Positions 40,508 through 50,600 of a stretch of 64,000 nucleotides of DNA are shown piece after piece. How positions within the stretch are numbered: the first letter of the stretch is position 1; every line of letters starts with the position of its first letter. The notes under the pieces were generated by a model. It searched no databases and was not told the origin of the DNA. It saw nothing but the letters and a program-made list of their open reading frames with translations. The stretch is from Aquella oligotrophica (GTDB lineage Bacteria; Pseudomonadota; Gammaproteobacteria; Burkholderiales; UBA11063). The stretch lies in contig NZ_CP024847.1 in the NCBI RefSeq assembly GCF_002892535.1, positions 186,001 through 250,000 of the forward strand. The letters are read 5' to 3'. A program made the position numbers and the translations under genes.

Positions 40508-41740
40508 ATGCAGCCAGTAATAAAAATTAATCAGAATCTACCATTTTATCAAAAACTGCCTTTAAGCTTGCAGCATGTTTTTGCTATGTTTGGTTCAACA
40601 ATATTAGTGCCAATGCTTTTTCATATTGATCCTTCACTGTGTCTTTTATGTAATGGTTTTGGAACCCTTTTGTATCTTTTTATAACTAGGAATAGAATAC
40701 CTGCATATCTTGGTTCAAGCTTTGCCTTTATTGCACCAGTAATGCTGGTCATCAGCAAATATGGTTACTCGGCAGCATTATCTGGTTTCTGGGTCAGTGG
40801 TATCATCTTAATTATATTAGCAGGGGTTATCCAGAGATATGGCGTTAACTGGATTGAAAAAATTCTACCAAGTGCTTCAATTGGAGCAATTGTTATCGTA
40901 ATTGGTCTGGAATTAGCGCCCGTAGCTGCGAAGATGGCAAATTTTCTTGGTCCAGTGTATGATAAAAATACTTTAATCGGCTTTATAACTTTAACTGCCA
41001 CAATCATTTTTAGTCTATTTTTTCGCGGTTTTATTCGTGTGATAGCAATCTTACTTGGTATGTTTACTGGTTACATTATGGCTTTTTTAATGGGAGTTGT
41101 CAATTTTCAGGACGTTTATACTACTCCTTGGGTGAAATTGCCTCATTGGTATAGCTTACATTTTAATATTAATGCGATTGGAATGATTATACCCGCAGTT
41201 TTGGTGGTATTTGCCGAACATATTGGACATTTATATGTAACAGGTAATATTGTGAATGATAATTTGGTTAAGCGTCCGTGGATGAACCTTTCTTTATTTA
41301 GTAATGGTGCTTCTACTTGCGTCTCAGCTTTGATGGGTTCGACACCGAACACTACATATGGCGAAAATATTGGCGTATTAGCCATGACCAGAGTTTATAG
41401 TACCTATGTTATACGCTTGGCTGCCATAATTGCAATTTTGCTTTCTTTTTGTGGTAAGTTATCCGCTTTAATTATGTCCATTCCAACAAGTGTCATTGGC
41501 GGAGTTTCCATGCTGCTTTTTGGTGTTATTGCTGTATCTGGTATTCGAATGCTGGTGGAAAAAAAGGCTGATTTTAATAATACACATAATTTAACTGTTG
41601 CTGCAGTAATTCTCGTTATTGGTGTTTCTGGGGTTAGTTTACAGATTGGAACATTACAGTTAAAGGGAATGGGCTTAGCCTGTCTTTTTGCAATAATAAT
41701 TAACCTTTTGATAAACATAACGGGGCTTGGGAAAAAGTAA
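40508..41740 (+). CDS. uraA: Uracil permease, NCS2 family
   Basis: 410 residues, about 14 hydrophobic segments. The start with LPLSLQHVFAMFGSTILVP and the later NTTYGENIGVLAMTRV motif are those of UraA-type uracil:proton symporters, and FAEHIGHLYV carries the TM8 glutamate that binds uracil. It supplies uracil to the salvage enzymes encoded elsewhere in the window. It is flanked by gaps of 135 and 185 nt and seems to be alone. Confidence 0.93.
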   Translation: MQPVIKINQNLPFYQKLPLSLQHVFAMFGSTILVPMLFHIDPSLCLLCNGFGTLLYLFITRNRIPAYLGSSFAFIAPVMLVISKYGYSAALSGFWVSGIILIILAGVIQRYGVNWIEKILPSASIGAIVIVIGLELAPVAAKMANFLGPVYDKNTLIGFITLTATIIFSLFFRGFIRVIAILLGMFTGYIMAFLMGVVNFQDVYTTPWVKLPHWYSLHFNINAIGMIIPAVLVVFAEHIGHLYVTGNIVNDNLVKRPWMNLSLFSNGASTCVSALMGSTPNTTYGENIGVLAMTRVYSTYVIRLAAIIAILLSFCGKLSALIMSIPTSVIGGVSMLLFGVIAVSGIRMLVEKKADFNNTHNLTVAAVILVIGVSGVSLQIGTLQLKGMGLACLFAIIINLLINITGLGKK

Positions 41741-41925
41741 TTGTTACTAGCTCCTTTTAGTGCAGTTAAATTTTGTTTAGTGTAGAATTATTGTTAAATG
41801 AGGAAAATTATCCTAGAAGGCTCTAAGGGGTAGCTAGAGATTTCTGATCTGTAAAATGTAAAGCATTTTGGGATCAATGCTCAATTACTTAATCAAGAAA
41901 TATTAATAATAGAAAGTCAGAATTA

Positions 41926-43011
41926 ATGAATATTCAAGAAATCTTGGCAGAAAGCAGAAAAACTGGAGTTCTTTCTTCTCTTGATTTGAGTAATTTAAAT
42001 CTGGTTGGACTTGATTTCTCAAATTTGAGGGTTGAAGGCATAACTTTTTCTAAAAGTAACCTTACCGGGGCTAATTTTGATAATTCTCTGATTGCTAATG
42101 TGACATTTGAGTCATCAATTTTAAAAGGTTTACAATTAAATCAAAGTAGTGTCAACAATACTAATTTTGCCGGCTCAATTTTGCAAGGTGCTTCAATTCA
42201 AAATAGCGGGTTTTCACAGTGTGACTTTACCAATACAGATCTGACTTCGATTAATGGAGAAAGTACACATTTTAGTGATTGTAATTTTCGGCAGGCAAAA
42301 ATGTTTGGAGCCAAATTACCAATGTCTATTTGGTCTTCAGTAGTAGTTGATGGTACAAGGTTTACCAATTCAGATCTATATCGGTTAATTGTCCAGAAAA
42401 CTATTTTTAATAAGGCAATTTTTGAAAATACTAACTTAACAAGTGCGCTATTTAATGAATGTAGTCTGGTTCGGCAAAAATTCTCTAACTGCGTTTTAGT
42501 TATGGCTATTTTTGATGGCTGTGACTTATCAAATGCTGATTTCACTTATCATGATATTAGTCAGTCCAGCTTCAATGATGCCAAGTTGGGGGGAGCAATA
42601 TTTACTGGTTGTTCTGGTAGTTATATTGCTTTTATTAAAGCTGAGGCTAGACAAAGTAACTTTACTGGTGTAAAATTTGATATGGTTAATTTCAGTAATT
42701 CAAACTTAATAACTGCTAGTTTAGCAAATTCAGAAATTACAAATAGTTTATTTGAAAATGCAAGACTAGATTATGCCAGTTTTTATTCTAGTCGACTAGA
42801 TTATACAAATTTTTCAAATGCTTCTACTGAGCAAGCAGATTTTAACCAAGCTTCACTTTACTATGCTAATATACATGGTATTCGTGGTGCTAAACTGGAG
42901 GATGCATTACAGTTAAATACTGCTTTTGGCACTAATAAAAAATTAAAAGAAGCAGAGGATTGGCAACCAATCAAAGAATTACCTGCCAAAAAGAGAGATT
43001 TTAAAGGATGA
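41926..43011 (+). CDS. Pentapeptide-repeat protein of the T6SS locus
   Basis: 361 residues, almost wholly made of A(D/N)LXX-type pentapeptide repeats (for example NLTGANFDNS) forming a right-handed beta-helix from about 15 to 330; no signal peptide or membrane segment. In other proteobacteria such proteins are encoded with DUF3540 and DUF4150 proteins as a T6SS effector-loading module, the same order as here. It begins the unit 41926-44945. A short hairpin (about 41850-41880) lies in its leader. Confidence 0.88.
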   Translation: MNIQEILAESRKTGVLSSLDLSNLNLVGLDFSNLRVEGITFSKSNLTGANFDNSLIANVTFESSILKGLQLNQSSVNNTNFAGSILQGASIQNSGFSQCDFTNTDLTSINGESTHFSDCNFRQAKMFGAKLPMSIWSSVVVDGTRFTNSDLYRLIVQKTIFNKAIFENTNLTSALFNECSLVRQKFSNCVLVMAIFDGCDLSNADFTYHDISQSSFNDAKLGGAIFTGCSGSYIAFIKAEARQSNFTGVKFDMVNFSNSNLITASLANSEITNSLFENARLDYASFYSSRLDYTNFSNASTEQADFNQASLYYANIHGIRGAKLEDALQLNTAFGTNKKLKEAEDWQPIKELPAKKRDFKG

Positions 43012-43017
43012 TATGAA

Positions 43018-43665
43018 ATGAAAAATAACTTACAACTGGTTAAAAAGGTGTCTGCGCCAATACCAGCGGAGCTTTATTGCGGTAAAGTAATTGCGCTGGA
43101 AGAGATTGCTAACCAATTGCATTATTCAGTCCAGCTTAGTGATAATAGCGTTGTGAATGCATTAAAGGCTGAAAGCTGTTTTTTGCTTCCAGCGATTGAT
43201 GATTTAATTTTGCTGAGTAGTGAAATAAATGGTGAATTGGCATATATACTACAGATATTAAATCGAACAGCTAGTGAAAATGTGGTTGATTTGGGGCAAG
43301 AAGTATCTTTACGTGCGAATAATTTAAAACTTGAGGCACAAAAAGCTATTAATGTCGAAGCTCCGGAAGTTAATTTGACAGGGCTAACGGGAACCGCAAA
43401 ATTTAGTCATAGTAAATTATTAAGTAATTGGAGTGAAATCCGTACTGGTAAAAGCTTATTCATTGCTGAAAGTGCGGAAAAAATTATCAATACCGTTACA
43501 GAAAAAATAGTAAATATATTTAAAACAATTGAAGGAGTTGAATTTACTAAAGCTAACCGAATTCGAACCCTAGTTACTGGTAGATTATTTTATAAGGCAA
43601 GACATGTTACCCTCAATGCTGAAGAAGAGGTTGGTATTGATGGTAAAAAGATTAATATGGGTTAG
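43018..43665 (+). CDS. DUF3540 protein of the T6SS locus
   Basis: 215 residues. The N-terminal strand-rich part (about 1-100) resembles a small VgrG-like OB domain and the rest is a repetitive beta-helix (NLKLEAQKAINVEAPEVNL) ending in DGKKINMG, the DUF3540 plan. Family members are encoded next to pentapeptide and PAAR-like proteins and are thought to help load T6SS spikes. It starts 6 nt after the pentapeptide gene stop. Confidence 0.85.
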   Translation: MKNNLQLVKKVSAPIPAELYCGKVIALEEIANQLHYSVQLSDNSVVNALKAESCFLLPAIDDLILLSSEINGELAYILQILNRTASENVVDLGQEVSLRANNLKLEAQKAINVEAPEVNLTGLTGTAKFSHSKLLSNWSEIRTGKSLFIAESAEKIINTVTEKIVNIFKTIEGVEFTKANRIRTLVTGRLFYKARHVTLNAEEEVGIDGKKINMG

Positions 43666-43777
43666 TAGCATAATAAGTTTAGGTTTCCATCTAATCAGAC
43701 GTTTATCTGAGTTGATGGAGGCTTGAGAATTATTGTTACTGTTTTATTCCTATCATTTTATAATAATCGAGAACAAA

Positions 43778-44173
43778 ATGTTTGCAATAACAAAACAAAC
43801 TGGACAAGCTATGGCAATGCCTGATGTTTGTAAAGTTCCGGCACCTCCAGGTCCACCAATTCCGACTCCATTTTCAAACATAGGTATGACACCCAGTGCT
43901 AATCCAGTTACACAAAAAATAATGATAGCTGGAGCTCCGGCACTTACCAAAGCATCCAAAATAAACCCAAGCCAGGGTGATCAGCCGGGGGTTGCTGGTG
44001 GTCTTGTTTCTGGTAAAATTATGGGACCTGTAGAGTTTGTAATGGGAAGTACCAAAGTTAAATTTGAGGGTAATCCTGCAGTTTTTATGGGTAATACGAC
44101 CAAGCAGAATGATGGAAATGCAGTAGGTGCAGATACCATGCCAAGCCAAGAAAAAGTGATGATAATGAGTTAA
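43778..44173 (+). CDS. PAAR-like (DUF4150) T6SS spike protein
   Basis: 131 residues from ATG 43778; an in-frame start at 43733 is rejected because it adds a hydrophobic stretch foreign to the family. The sequence begins with MAMPDVCKVPAPPGPPIP, the DUF4150 opening, and shows several Gly/Asn turns of a PAAR cone. No C-terminal effector domain follows. It would cap the VgrG spike. One base separates it from the next gene. Confidence 0.9.
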   Translation: MFAITKQTGQAMAMPDVCKVPAPPGPPIPTPFSNIGMTPSANPVTQKIMIAGAPALTKASKINPSQGDQPGVAGGLVSGKIMGPVEFVMGSTKVKFEGNPAVFMGNTTKQNDGNAVGADTMPSQEKVMIMS

Positions 44174-44174
44174 T

Positions 44175-44945
44175 ATGAAAAAAATTTGGATTACTTCTCT
44201 AGCGCACAATGAAAATAGCGTTAAAAATTTAATGACTGCTTTAAAGCCGTATCATATTCCTGTAGATGGAGGTTTTTGGGTTGATGATTTGCCTAAAATG
44301 GCTTGGGCAGGAATAAAAGATTCGTTACTTAATCCAGAAGTTGGTTTATGGGTAATTATTGCCAATAAGGATAGCTGGGAAAATAAGTCAATTCTGAAAG
44401 GTCTGTCGGCATTAGCTAGTATGGTTAAGGCTAGAAGAAAAACAGCTTTGCCAATTTTGATTCTTGGTGACGGTTTTGAAGTGGCAACTGATACTTTACC
44501 AACTCCATTGATACAGGCAAAATTATTGCCGATCTTAATCCAAAATCTTGGTGTCAAAATTTTAGCCTTGTTGAATTCACCTTTTTCCTATACTGCTAAT
44601 GATTATTCTATTGATTTTCATCCATTAAATGAGCTTGGCTTATGGGTGGAGCTTAGCCCCTCTCAAGTATGGAGTGGTATGATTTTAGGTGTGGATAGTG
44701 GTGAAATAAACTTTCAGGCAGTAGGCCAACGCGGTACTCTTCCTGAAAAAAGTGTACTTGAATATCCGCAGCAGGGATTAGAAATAGCTCTTTCGGATAA
44801 GAAATTTATTGCTTGGGGTGTGCAAAATCAGATTAATCATGAGAGTTCATATTTTGCAAGACTTACCGAGTTACCTGAGCAACTTTTATTTACTCCCTAT
44901 ACTCAAGATGATGAAACTGAGGCATATATAATCAGCTTTTGTTGA
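44175..44945 (+). CDS. Unknown protein of the T6SS module, TIR-like pattern
   Basis: 256 residues, no signal peptide. The first 100 residues alternate strand and helix in the order of a TIR domain: strand KIWITSL (3-9), helix (14-24), strand and loop GGFWVDDLPKMAW (32-44), strand LWVIIANKDSW (58-68), helix and strand LPILILG (92-98). A catalytic Glu at the place used by TIR NADases is not evident. Residues 145-256 form a separate beta-rich domain. The gene follows the PAAR-like gene by 1 nt and ends the module, the slot where an effector or its adaptor is often found. TIR-like identity is inference; homologues of unknown role in other T6SS loci may explain it equally well. Confidence 0.55.
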   Translation: MKKIWITSLAHNENSVKNLMTALKPYHIPVDGGFWVDDLPKMAWAGIKDSLLNPEVGLWVIIANKDSWENKSILKGLSALASMVKARRKTALPILILGDGFEVATDTLPTPLIQAKLLPILIQNLGVKILALLNSPFSYTANDYSIDFHPLNELGLWVELSPSQVWSGMILGVDSGEINFQAVGQRGTLPEKSVLEYPQQGLEIALSDKKFIAWGVQNQINHESSYFARLTELPEQLLFTPYTQDDETEAYIISFC

Positions 44946-45052
44946 TATTAGTAGTTATTAACGAAAAAATTTGCTGGCTTATCTTTTATGGGGAAGTTTA
45001 TAAGAAGTTATGTTCTTGAGTCTAGTGATTTAAGTTTTAGATTAATTAACTA

Positions 45053-45092
45053 TATAATTGTGCTACAATGCTCTTTGCTTAAATTGTATAAT
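45053..45092 (+). promoter_or_regulatory. Candidate promoter region of the tssJKLMA operon
   Basis: Two perfect TATAAT boxes (45053-45058 and 45087-45092) lie 36-75 nt before tssJ within the 182-nt gap that separates it from the upstream module. -35 elements are weak, so either may be used. Suggests the operon can be expressed apart from the spike module. Confidence 0.35.
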
Positions 45093-45127
45093 TATGAACG
45101 CTTGAAGCGTAAATTTTAGGGAAAATA

Positions 45128-45613
45128 ATGCGTAGATTGTTTAAGCTGTTGATTGCATTTGCAGTTATTTATATGAATGGATGCTCTTCTGATAAATCTC
45201 CCCCACCTTATAAACCAGGTGGGATAGTTATAAGTTATGCAACAGATGATGATTTGAATACCTACGATGATAGTTCACATTCAGTGATGCTTGCAGTTTA
45301 CCAACTGAACAACATTAATGGTTTTCATCAGCTGGCGAAGGATTTGACGGGAACTCAAAAGCTTCTGGGTTTGACCAAGTTTGATTCAAGCGTATTGGGA
45401 GTTGATAGTATTTTTGTTAATGCAGCTGAGTCTGGTACAATTAAGCTTGATCGATTGCAAGATACCGAGTGGATTGGGGTTGTTGCTGGTTATTATAACC
45501 TAACTGCTGGGCAGGTTACAAAAGAGTTCCAGATTCCTGCAAATTCGAATAAAATACTTAAAATTAATCTGGTTCTTAGTCCAGATTCGCTTCAGGAGGT
45601 TCCTGCAAAATGA
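45128..45613 (+). CDS. tssJ: T6SS outer-membrane lipoprotein TssJ
   Basis: 161 residues. Signal ending in MNGCSS with Cys19 as lipid site, then the TssJ core: strand SVMLAVYQLNNINGFHQL, the LGVDSIFVNAAESGTIKLDR region and GVVAGYYNLT. It anchors TssM to the outer membrane. Its stop overlaps the tssK start (ATGATGA). Head of the operon tssJ-K-L-M-A. Confidence 0.88.
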   Translation: MRRLFKLLIAFAVIYMNGCSSDKSPPPYKPGGIVISYATDDDLNTYDDSSHSVMLAVYQLNNINGFHQLAKDLTGTQKLLGLTKFDSSVLGVDSIFVNAAESGTIKLDRLQDTEWIGVVAGYYNLTAGQVTKEFQIPANSNKILKINLVLSPDSLQEVPAK

Positions 45614-47022
45614 TGAATCCTCATCGTCCAGTTTACTGGTATCAGGGGTTATTCCTGCAGCCACAACATTTACAGCAGTTAGATTTATATCATGAATCAA
45701 TGCTGATGCCGTTGAAAAATTATTTAAACCCTTATTTTTGGGGTGTATGTCAGCTTGAAGTCGATCAAGGTTCATTAAAAGAGTTAAAGTTTGACTTAAT
45801 TAGCGGAGAATTTATTTTCAGAGATGGTACTTGGATTTCGATTCATCATAATGCTATTCTTGAACCTCGCTCTTTTAAACAACTTTGGGAAAAATTGCGT
45901 GAACCATTTACGGTCTATTTAGCTCTCAAGCAACTAAGTAACTCTAATGAAGAGGTTGATAAATATAATCAGAAAGAAGATGGTTCTGGAATATTACCGA
46001 AATCAAGATTTATCCTTGATAGTGAAAATAATGAGGTAAATGATTTATATAACCATACACATACAGCATCTGTGGATAGCCTTAAATATGTTCTCAAACT
46101 AGTCTGGGATAAAGAAGTAGATTATTATCCAGAATATGAGCTTATTCCGATAGCCAGAGTTGAATACAATGGGCAGGATGCTTTATGTAGTAAAGAATTT
46201 GCTCCACCCATTATTAATCTGGTAAATTCTCCGGTATTGTATAGTTATCTTAGAAATACCAAAGAGATGTTGTATGCTCGTTCAATAACATTAAGTAGTT
46301 ATAAAAGCTTACGGAAATCTCTGGGTGGAGAGTATCAGCCAACTTCATTACTATTCTTGCTTGGATTGAAAACAATTAGCCATTTTGTTCCTTTATTGAA
46401 TCATTTTGTAGAATCACCAAATGTTTCGCCATGGGTACTATATGGGGTTTTCCGCCAGTTATTGGGCGAGTTAAGTATGATAAATGAAAATATTGATGCT
46501 CTGGGTTTATCACCGCGTGGTGAGTTGTTGATACCTCCATATGATCATACGAATCTTGGTTATTGTTTTAAGCAAGTATGTGTGCTAATTGATGAAATTG
46601 TTGATGGTCTTGTCAGTAGTATGGAAAGTATTGTGCATCTGGTGCGGGATGGTAATTATTTTGCTGGAAATATTCCGGTTGATTTACTAAAAGACACCAA
46701 TAATTTTTATCTATGCATCAAATCTAATCTAGATAGTAGTGAACTATCGCGTATTATATATAATTCTGCTAAGATTGGCAGCTCTGAAGATGTGCCAATA
46801 TTGATAAAGCGTGCTTTATCTGGTGTTCCTATCACTGGTTTGAAAGAGCCACCAGTTGGACTGGCACATAAGAAGAATATTACTTATTTTATTTTGGATC
46901 ATCATCATTTTTCATGGCTAAGTGTAAAAGAATATGCCAATTTAAGTGTTTTTCTTGGCGAGCCATTAGAAAATATAGAAATTGATTTACTGGTATTAAA
47001 AGGAAGGGATCTGTTGACATGA
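45610..47022 (+). CDS. tssK: T6SS baseplate component TssK
   Basis: 470 residues, ImpJ/VasE family. Starts with PVYWYQGLFLQPQHLQQLD, the typical TssK N-terminus, and ends with the receptor-like domain that binds TssL and TssM. Trimers of TssK join baseplate and membrane complex. The gene overlaps tssJ and tssL by 4 nt each, so the operon is tightly coupled. Confidence 0.93.
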   Translation: MMNPHRPVYWYQGLFLQPQHLQQLDLYHESMLMPLKNYLNPYFWGVCQLEVDQGSLKELKFDLISGEFIFRDGTWISIHHNAILEPRSFKQLWEKLREPFTVYLALKQLSNSNEEVDKYNQKEDGSGILPKSRFILDSENNEVNDLYNHTHTASVDSLKYVLKLVWDKEVDYYPEYELIPIARVEYNGQDALCSKEFAPPIINLVNSPVLYSYLRNTKEMLYARSITLSSYKSLRKSLGGEYQPTSLLFLLGLKTISHFVPLLNHFVESPNVSPWVLYGVFRQLLGELSMINENIDALGLSPRGELLIPPYDHTNLGYCFKQVCVLIDEIVDGLVSSMESIVHLVRDGNYFAGNIPVDLLKDTNNFYLCIKSNLDSSELSRIIYNSAKIGSSEDVPILIKRALSGVPITGLKEPPVGLAHKKNITYFILDHHHFSWLSVKEYANLSVFLGEPLENIEIDLLVLKGRDLLT

Positions 47023-47675
47023 ATATAATTGATTGTTTTACAGAGACTATGGCATTTACATTGCATTTTATGACAAAGGTTGAGCAAACACAGCCAAAAT
47101 ATGATGATATCTTTGAAAAATATAATCAATTAATTGTTAATTCTCGATCTTTGATTAATAATGATAAACTTCTTTATAATGATTGGGAGCGCTCATTGTT
47201 TGCCGTATGTGCTTGGATTGATGAGAAAGTGCTATTTTCAAATTGGCAAGATAAAGAAGTTTGGCAATTAAATCCTTTGCAGAAGCAGTACTTTAGAACC
47301 ACTCAAGCAGGTGAGAAATTTTATGAGGTATTGGAGCGGTTTGACCCAGCCGTAGATAGGCAAGTAATTGAAGTTTTTAATTATTGTATTAAGCTTGGAT
47401 TTCAGGGTAAGAATTTTAATAGCGGGCAGAAACTACAACTCGCTAGCCAACAAAATTTACTGATTAATTATGCCGAGTCAAATTTAAATGGAGATGATCT
47501 CATTTTTCCTACCGCTTATCGAAGTGTTAGTTCAGTTTCACCGAAAAAGAGCCATCGTTTTGGATTTAAGGCAGTATTGTTGGTAACCTCTTTAATTGCA
47601 TTACTTGGCTTGGGTATGTTGGATGCGGTTTATAACGTATCGCTAAATGAACAGCTTGCAGGATATTTTAAATGA
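47019..47675 (+). CDS. tssL: T6SS inner-membrane protein TssL (DotU/IcmH)
   Basis: 218 residues. Cytoplasmic helical hook domain including RSLFAVCAWIDEKVLFSNW and a single TM near the C-terminus (about 188-207). No peptidoglycan-binding OmpA extension is fused. It overlaps tssK and tssM by 4 nt. It recruits TssK to TssM. Confidence 0.93.
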   Translation: MNIIDCFTETMAFTLHFMTKVEQTQPKYDDIFEKYNQLIVNSRSLINNDKLLYNDWERSLFAVCAWIDEKVLFSNWQDKEVWQLNPLQKQYFRTTQAGEKFYEVLERFDPAVDRQVIEVFNYCIKLGFQGKNFNSGQKLQLASQQNLLINYAESNLNGDDLIFPTAYRSVSSVSPKKSHRFGFKAVLLVTSLIALLGLGMLDAVYNVSLNEQLAGYFK

Positions 47676-50600
47676 AGAAATTTTTAAAAATTTTCTTTAG
47701 CATATTATTACTGTTAATTATCATCGGAGCTATTGCTTGGTTTGTCCTTCAGGAGGGTTGGCAATGGTGGGTAGGTCTAACCATCTTTTTTGGTGTTGTG
47801 GGTGTTTGGCTGGGAATTATATTTTTCAGAAAATTTCTGGCAAAACGCAAGATGCAGGAGTTTGTCTCGCGCATTGTTGAACAGGATATTCCTTCGATTG
47901 ATTTGCCGGGGAGTCGTGCAAATTCAATCCAAATGCTTAGAAATCGCTGGCTTGAAGCAACCAATTTGATTCGCCTTTCTAAAGCGCAGGATATTCCATG
48001 GTTTGTAATGTTAGGTGGTACTGAGTCAGGAAAAACTACAGCAATAAAACATGCCAAACTAAGTACTGCCTTATCTACGACTGTAAAAAACCTAGGTATA
48101 AATAAAACCGAAAATTGTGAGTGGTGGTTTCTTGAAAAATCAATTATATTAGATACTTCAAGCAAGTATGTGATTCCAGAAAATGAATTAGATGATACCG
48201 AAGAGTGGAAAGAGTTTTTACATCTGTTTCTTAAATATCGCAAAAGAAAGCCAATAAATGGTGTTGTAGTAACTATATCTGCAGAGCGCTTACTAACCGC
48301 AGACCATATGAGTTTACGCGATGAAGGACAGAATTTACGTAAACGAATCGACAATCTGATGCGTATTAGCTGGGCAAAGTTTCCTGTTTATGTGATGATT
48401 ACCAAAATGGACTATGTTTTTGGGTTTAATGAGGTGGCTCAAACACTAGATGGGAATAAAATAAACGAGGCGGCAGGATTCCTGAACAATGCTAATGAGA
48501 CCTGGCAAAAGATGGTGGATGATTTTTTTGATTCTGTTTTTGCCAAATTTAGCCAATTAAGGAATAATGCGGTAAATAATTCAGATGAAACCCCGTCATC
48601 AGGTATGCTCATACTGCCACAAGAGTTTATTGAGATAAGAGCTGCTTTCAATGAGTTTATTCAACCTGTTTTTGAAAGCAACTCCTATCAGGAACAACCA
48701 ATTTGTCGCGGAATATACCTTTCGAGTTCAAAGCAGGAAGCAAGTGCCAAGTCTTCAATTCTTAAATATCAAGGGGAGTATGTTTCTAGTCAGGAATCTG
48801 ATTCTGGTCGGCAGGGTGTATTTTTGCGCGACTTTTTTGATAAGATTTTGCCTGCTGATAGTGAAATGGTTGTTCCGGCATATAATGCGCTGCGTTGGAG
48901 ATATCTTGCCAGCAGCCTTGGCATTTTATCTATTTTATCTGTTACGGTTGCGTTAGGCAGCCTGCTTACAGGTACATATCTTCATAATCGTAATGTAATG
49001 AATATTTTCTTTAATGAATATAAGACTGCACCCTATTTGGGCAATGATGTTGCAACAAATATTGTTACTCTGGATAATTTTCAGCGCACCATTCGCAAAA
49101 TAGATAGTGCGGATAAGCAGTGGTTCTTACCTTCTTTTGGTTTAACTGCGAGCAGTAATTTAATAGATAAACTAAAGCTACAGTATGTGGACATGTATAA
49201 AAAAGGTTTTCTAATTGATTTTGATAAGCAGTTATATCAAAACATTGTAAAACTTAATGAATCAACCAATACAGAAGAAGCTTCGATTTATATTGAGTTT
49301 TTGACTGCTCGGATTGACTCAATTGATGCACATATTACTAGTAATAAAATTGACACTAATACCTTGGCTGATCGTAATTTGCAGATGGTATTTCCGAATG
49401 TGGCAATGATAATTTATCCACAATTGCCGTTAGCAATTGCCAACTTAACAGATGATTTATATGTTCCATATCTAGTTTGGAGTAAGGATAAGGTTGCAAT
49501 TCAGCGTAATTTGAAGGCAATGTTAAATACCTTACGGGGATTGTTAATAAATGATCCAGACTGGCATGTTATAAGAAATCAAAAGGCGTTTCTTCCCTTT
49601 CAGGTAGACTTGAGTGATTTCTGGGGTGGAGCTTTAGGTGACTCTGCCAAAAAAGTCGTTGTTCCTGGAATATTTACTAAAGAGGGAATGAGTCGTATTG
49701 ATCATTTTATTGGGCTTGTAACCAAAGCTGGTGTAATTCAGGGTGGCAATGATCCATCTTTACAGGCATTCTGGAATTGGTATCAGGTTGAATATTATGA
49801 AGCATGGCGCAAATTTGTGGTTGCATTCAGTCAGGTGCAGATTTCTTCTTTCAATGATGATGAAAAAAAAAATTTGGCTTTGAAAATGACGGGCGAAAGC
49901 AACCCTTATTATAGATTTCTCAATTTTGCAGCCCGCGAACTGGTTCCAAACAAGCATTTGGCTAATCCACCGGATTGGGCAAACCTTATCATGCAGTTAG
50001 ATAGCTTACAAAATCTTTCAAATGGTGAATCAACGATTGTTAATTTGCAGCAGCGAGTTTTTCAGGGCGTTAATAAATTAGTAAATAACAATACACTTGC
50101 GCAAAAATCGGAATTATTTAATCAGCAAATTAAAATTGCTGGGCTGATCGGTGATTATAATGCGGCATTATCACAGATTTCGCCTGCGCAAATCTCTGAT
50201 GATAGCTATTTACTTTATACTGGAAATATTTTTGCTGAATATAATGGTAAAACAGAGCCAAAATCGCCAGTAAGTATTGCTTTACTTAAATTTAATCAGT
50301 TACGTCAGGCTTTAAGTATTGGTAACAGTGATGAAATTTCAATGGTATGGCAGATAGAAGCTGGTCCACTAGATTTTTTATTACAGTATTTAATGACTAA
50401 AACAGCTTGTGCCATTGAAAATAAATGGGATAGTGAAGTCGTTGGAAAAATAAGTACCGTAAAAAGTTCTGAAATTCCCAAGATTTTACTCGATAAAAAT
50501 ACTGGTTTATTATGGAAGTTTGTTGGAGATACATTGGGTCCATTCTTAACTCTTGATCAATGGGGATATTCTTCTCGTAGTATTTATGATAAAACTATAT

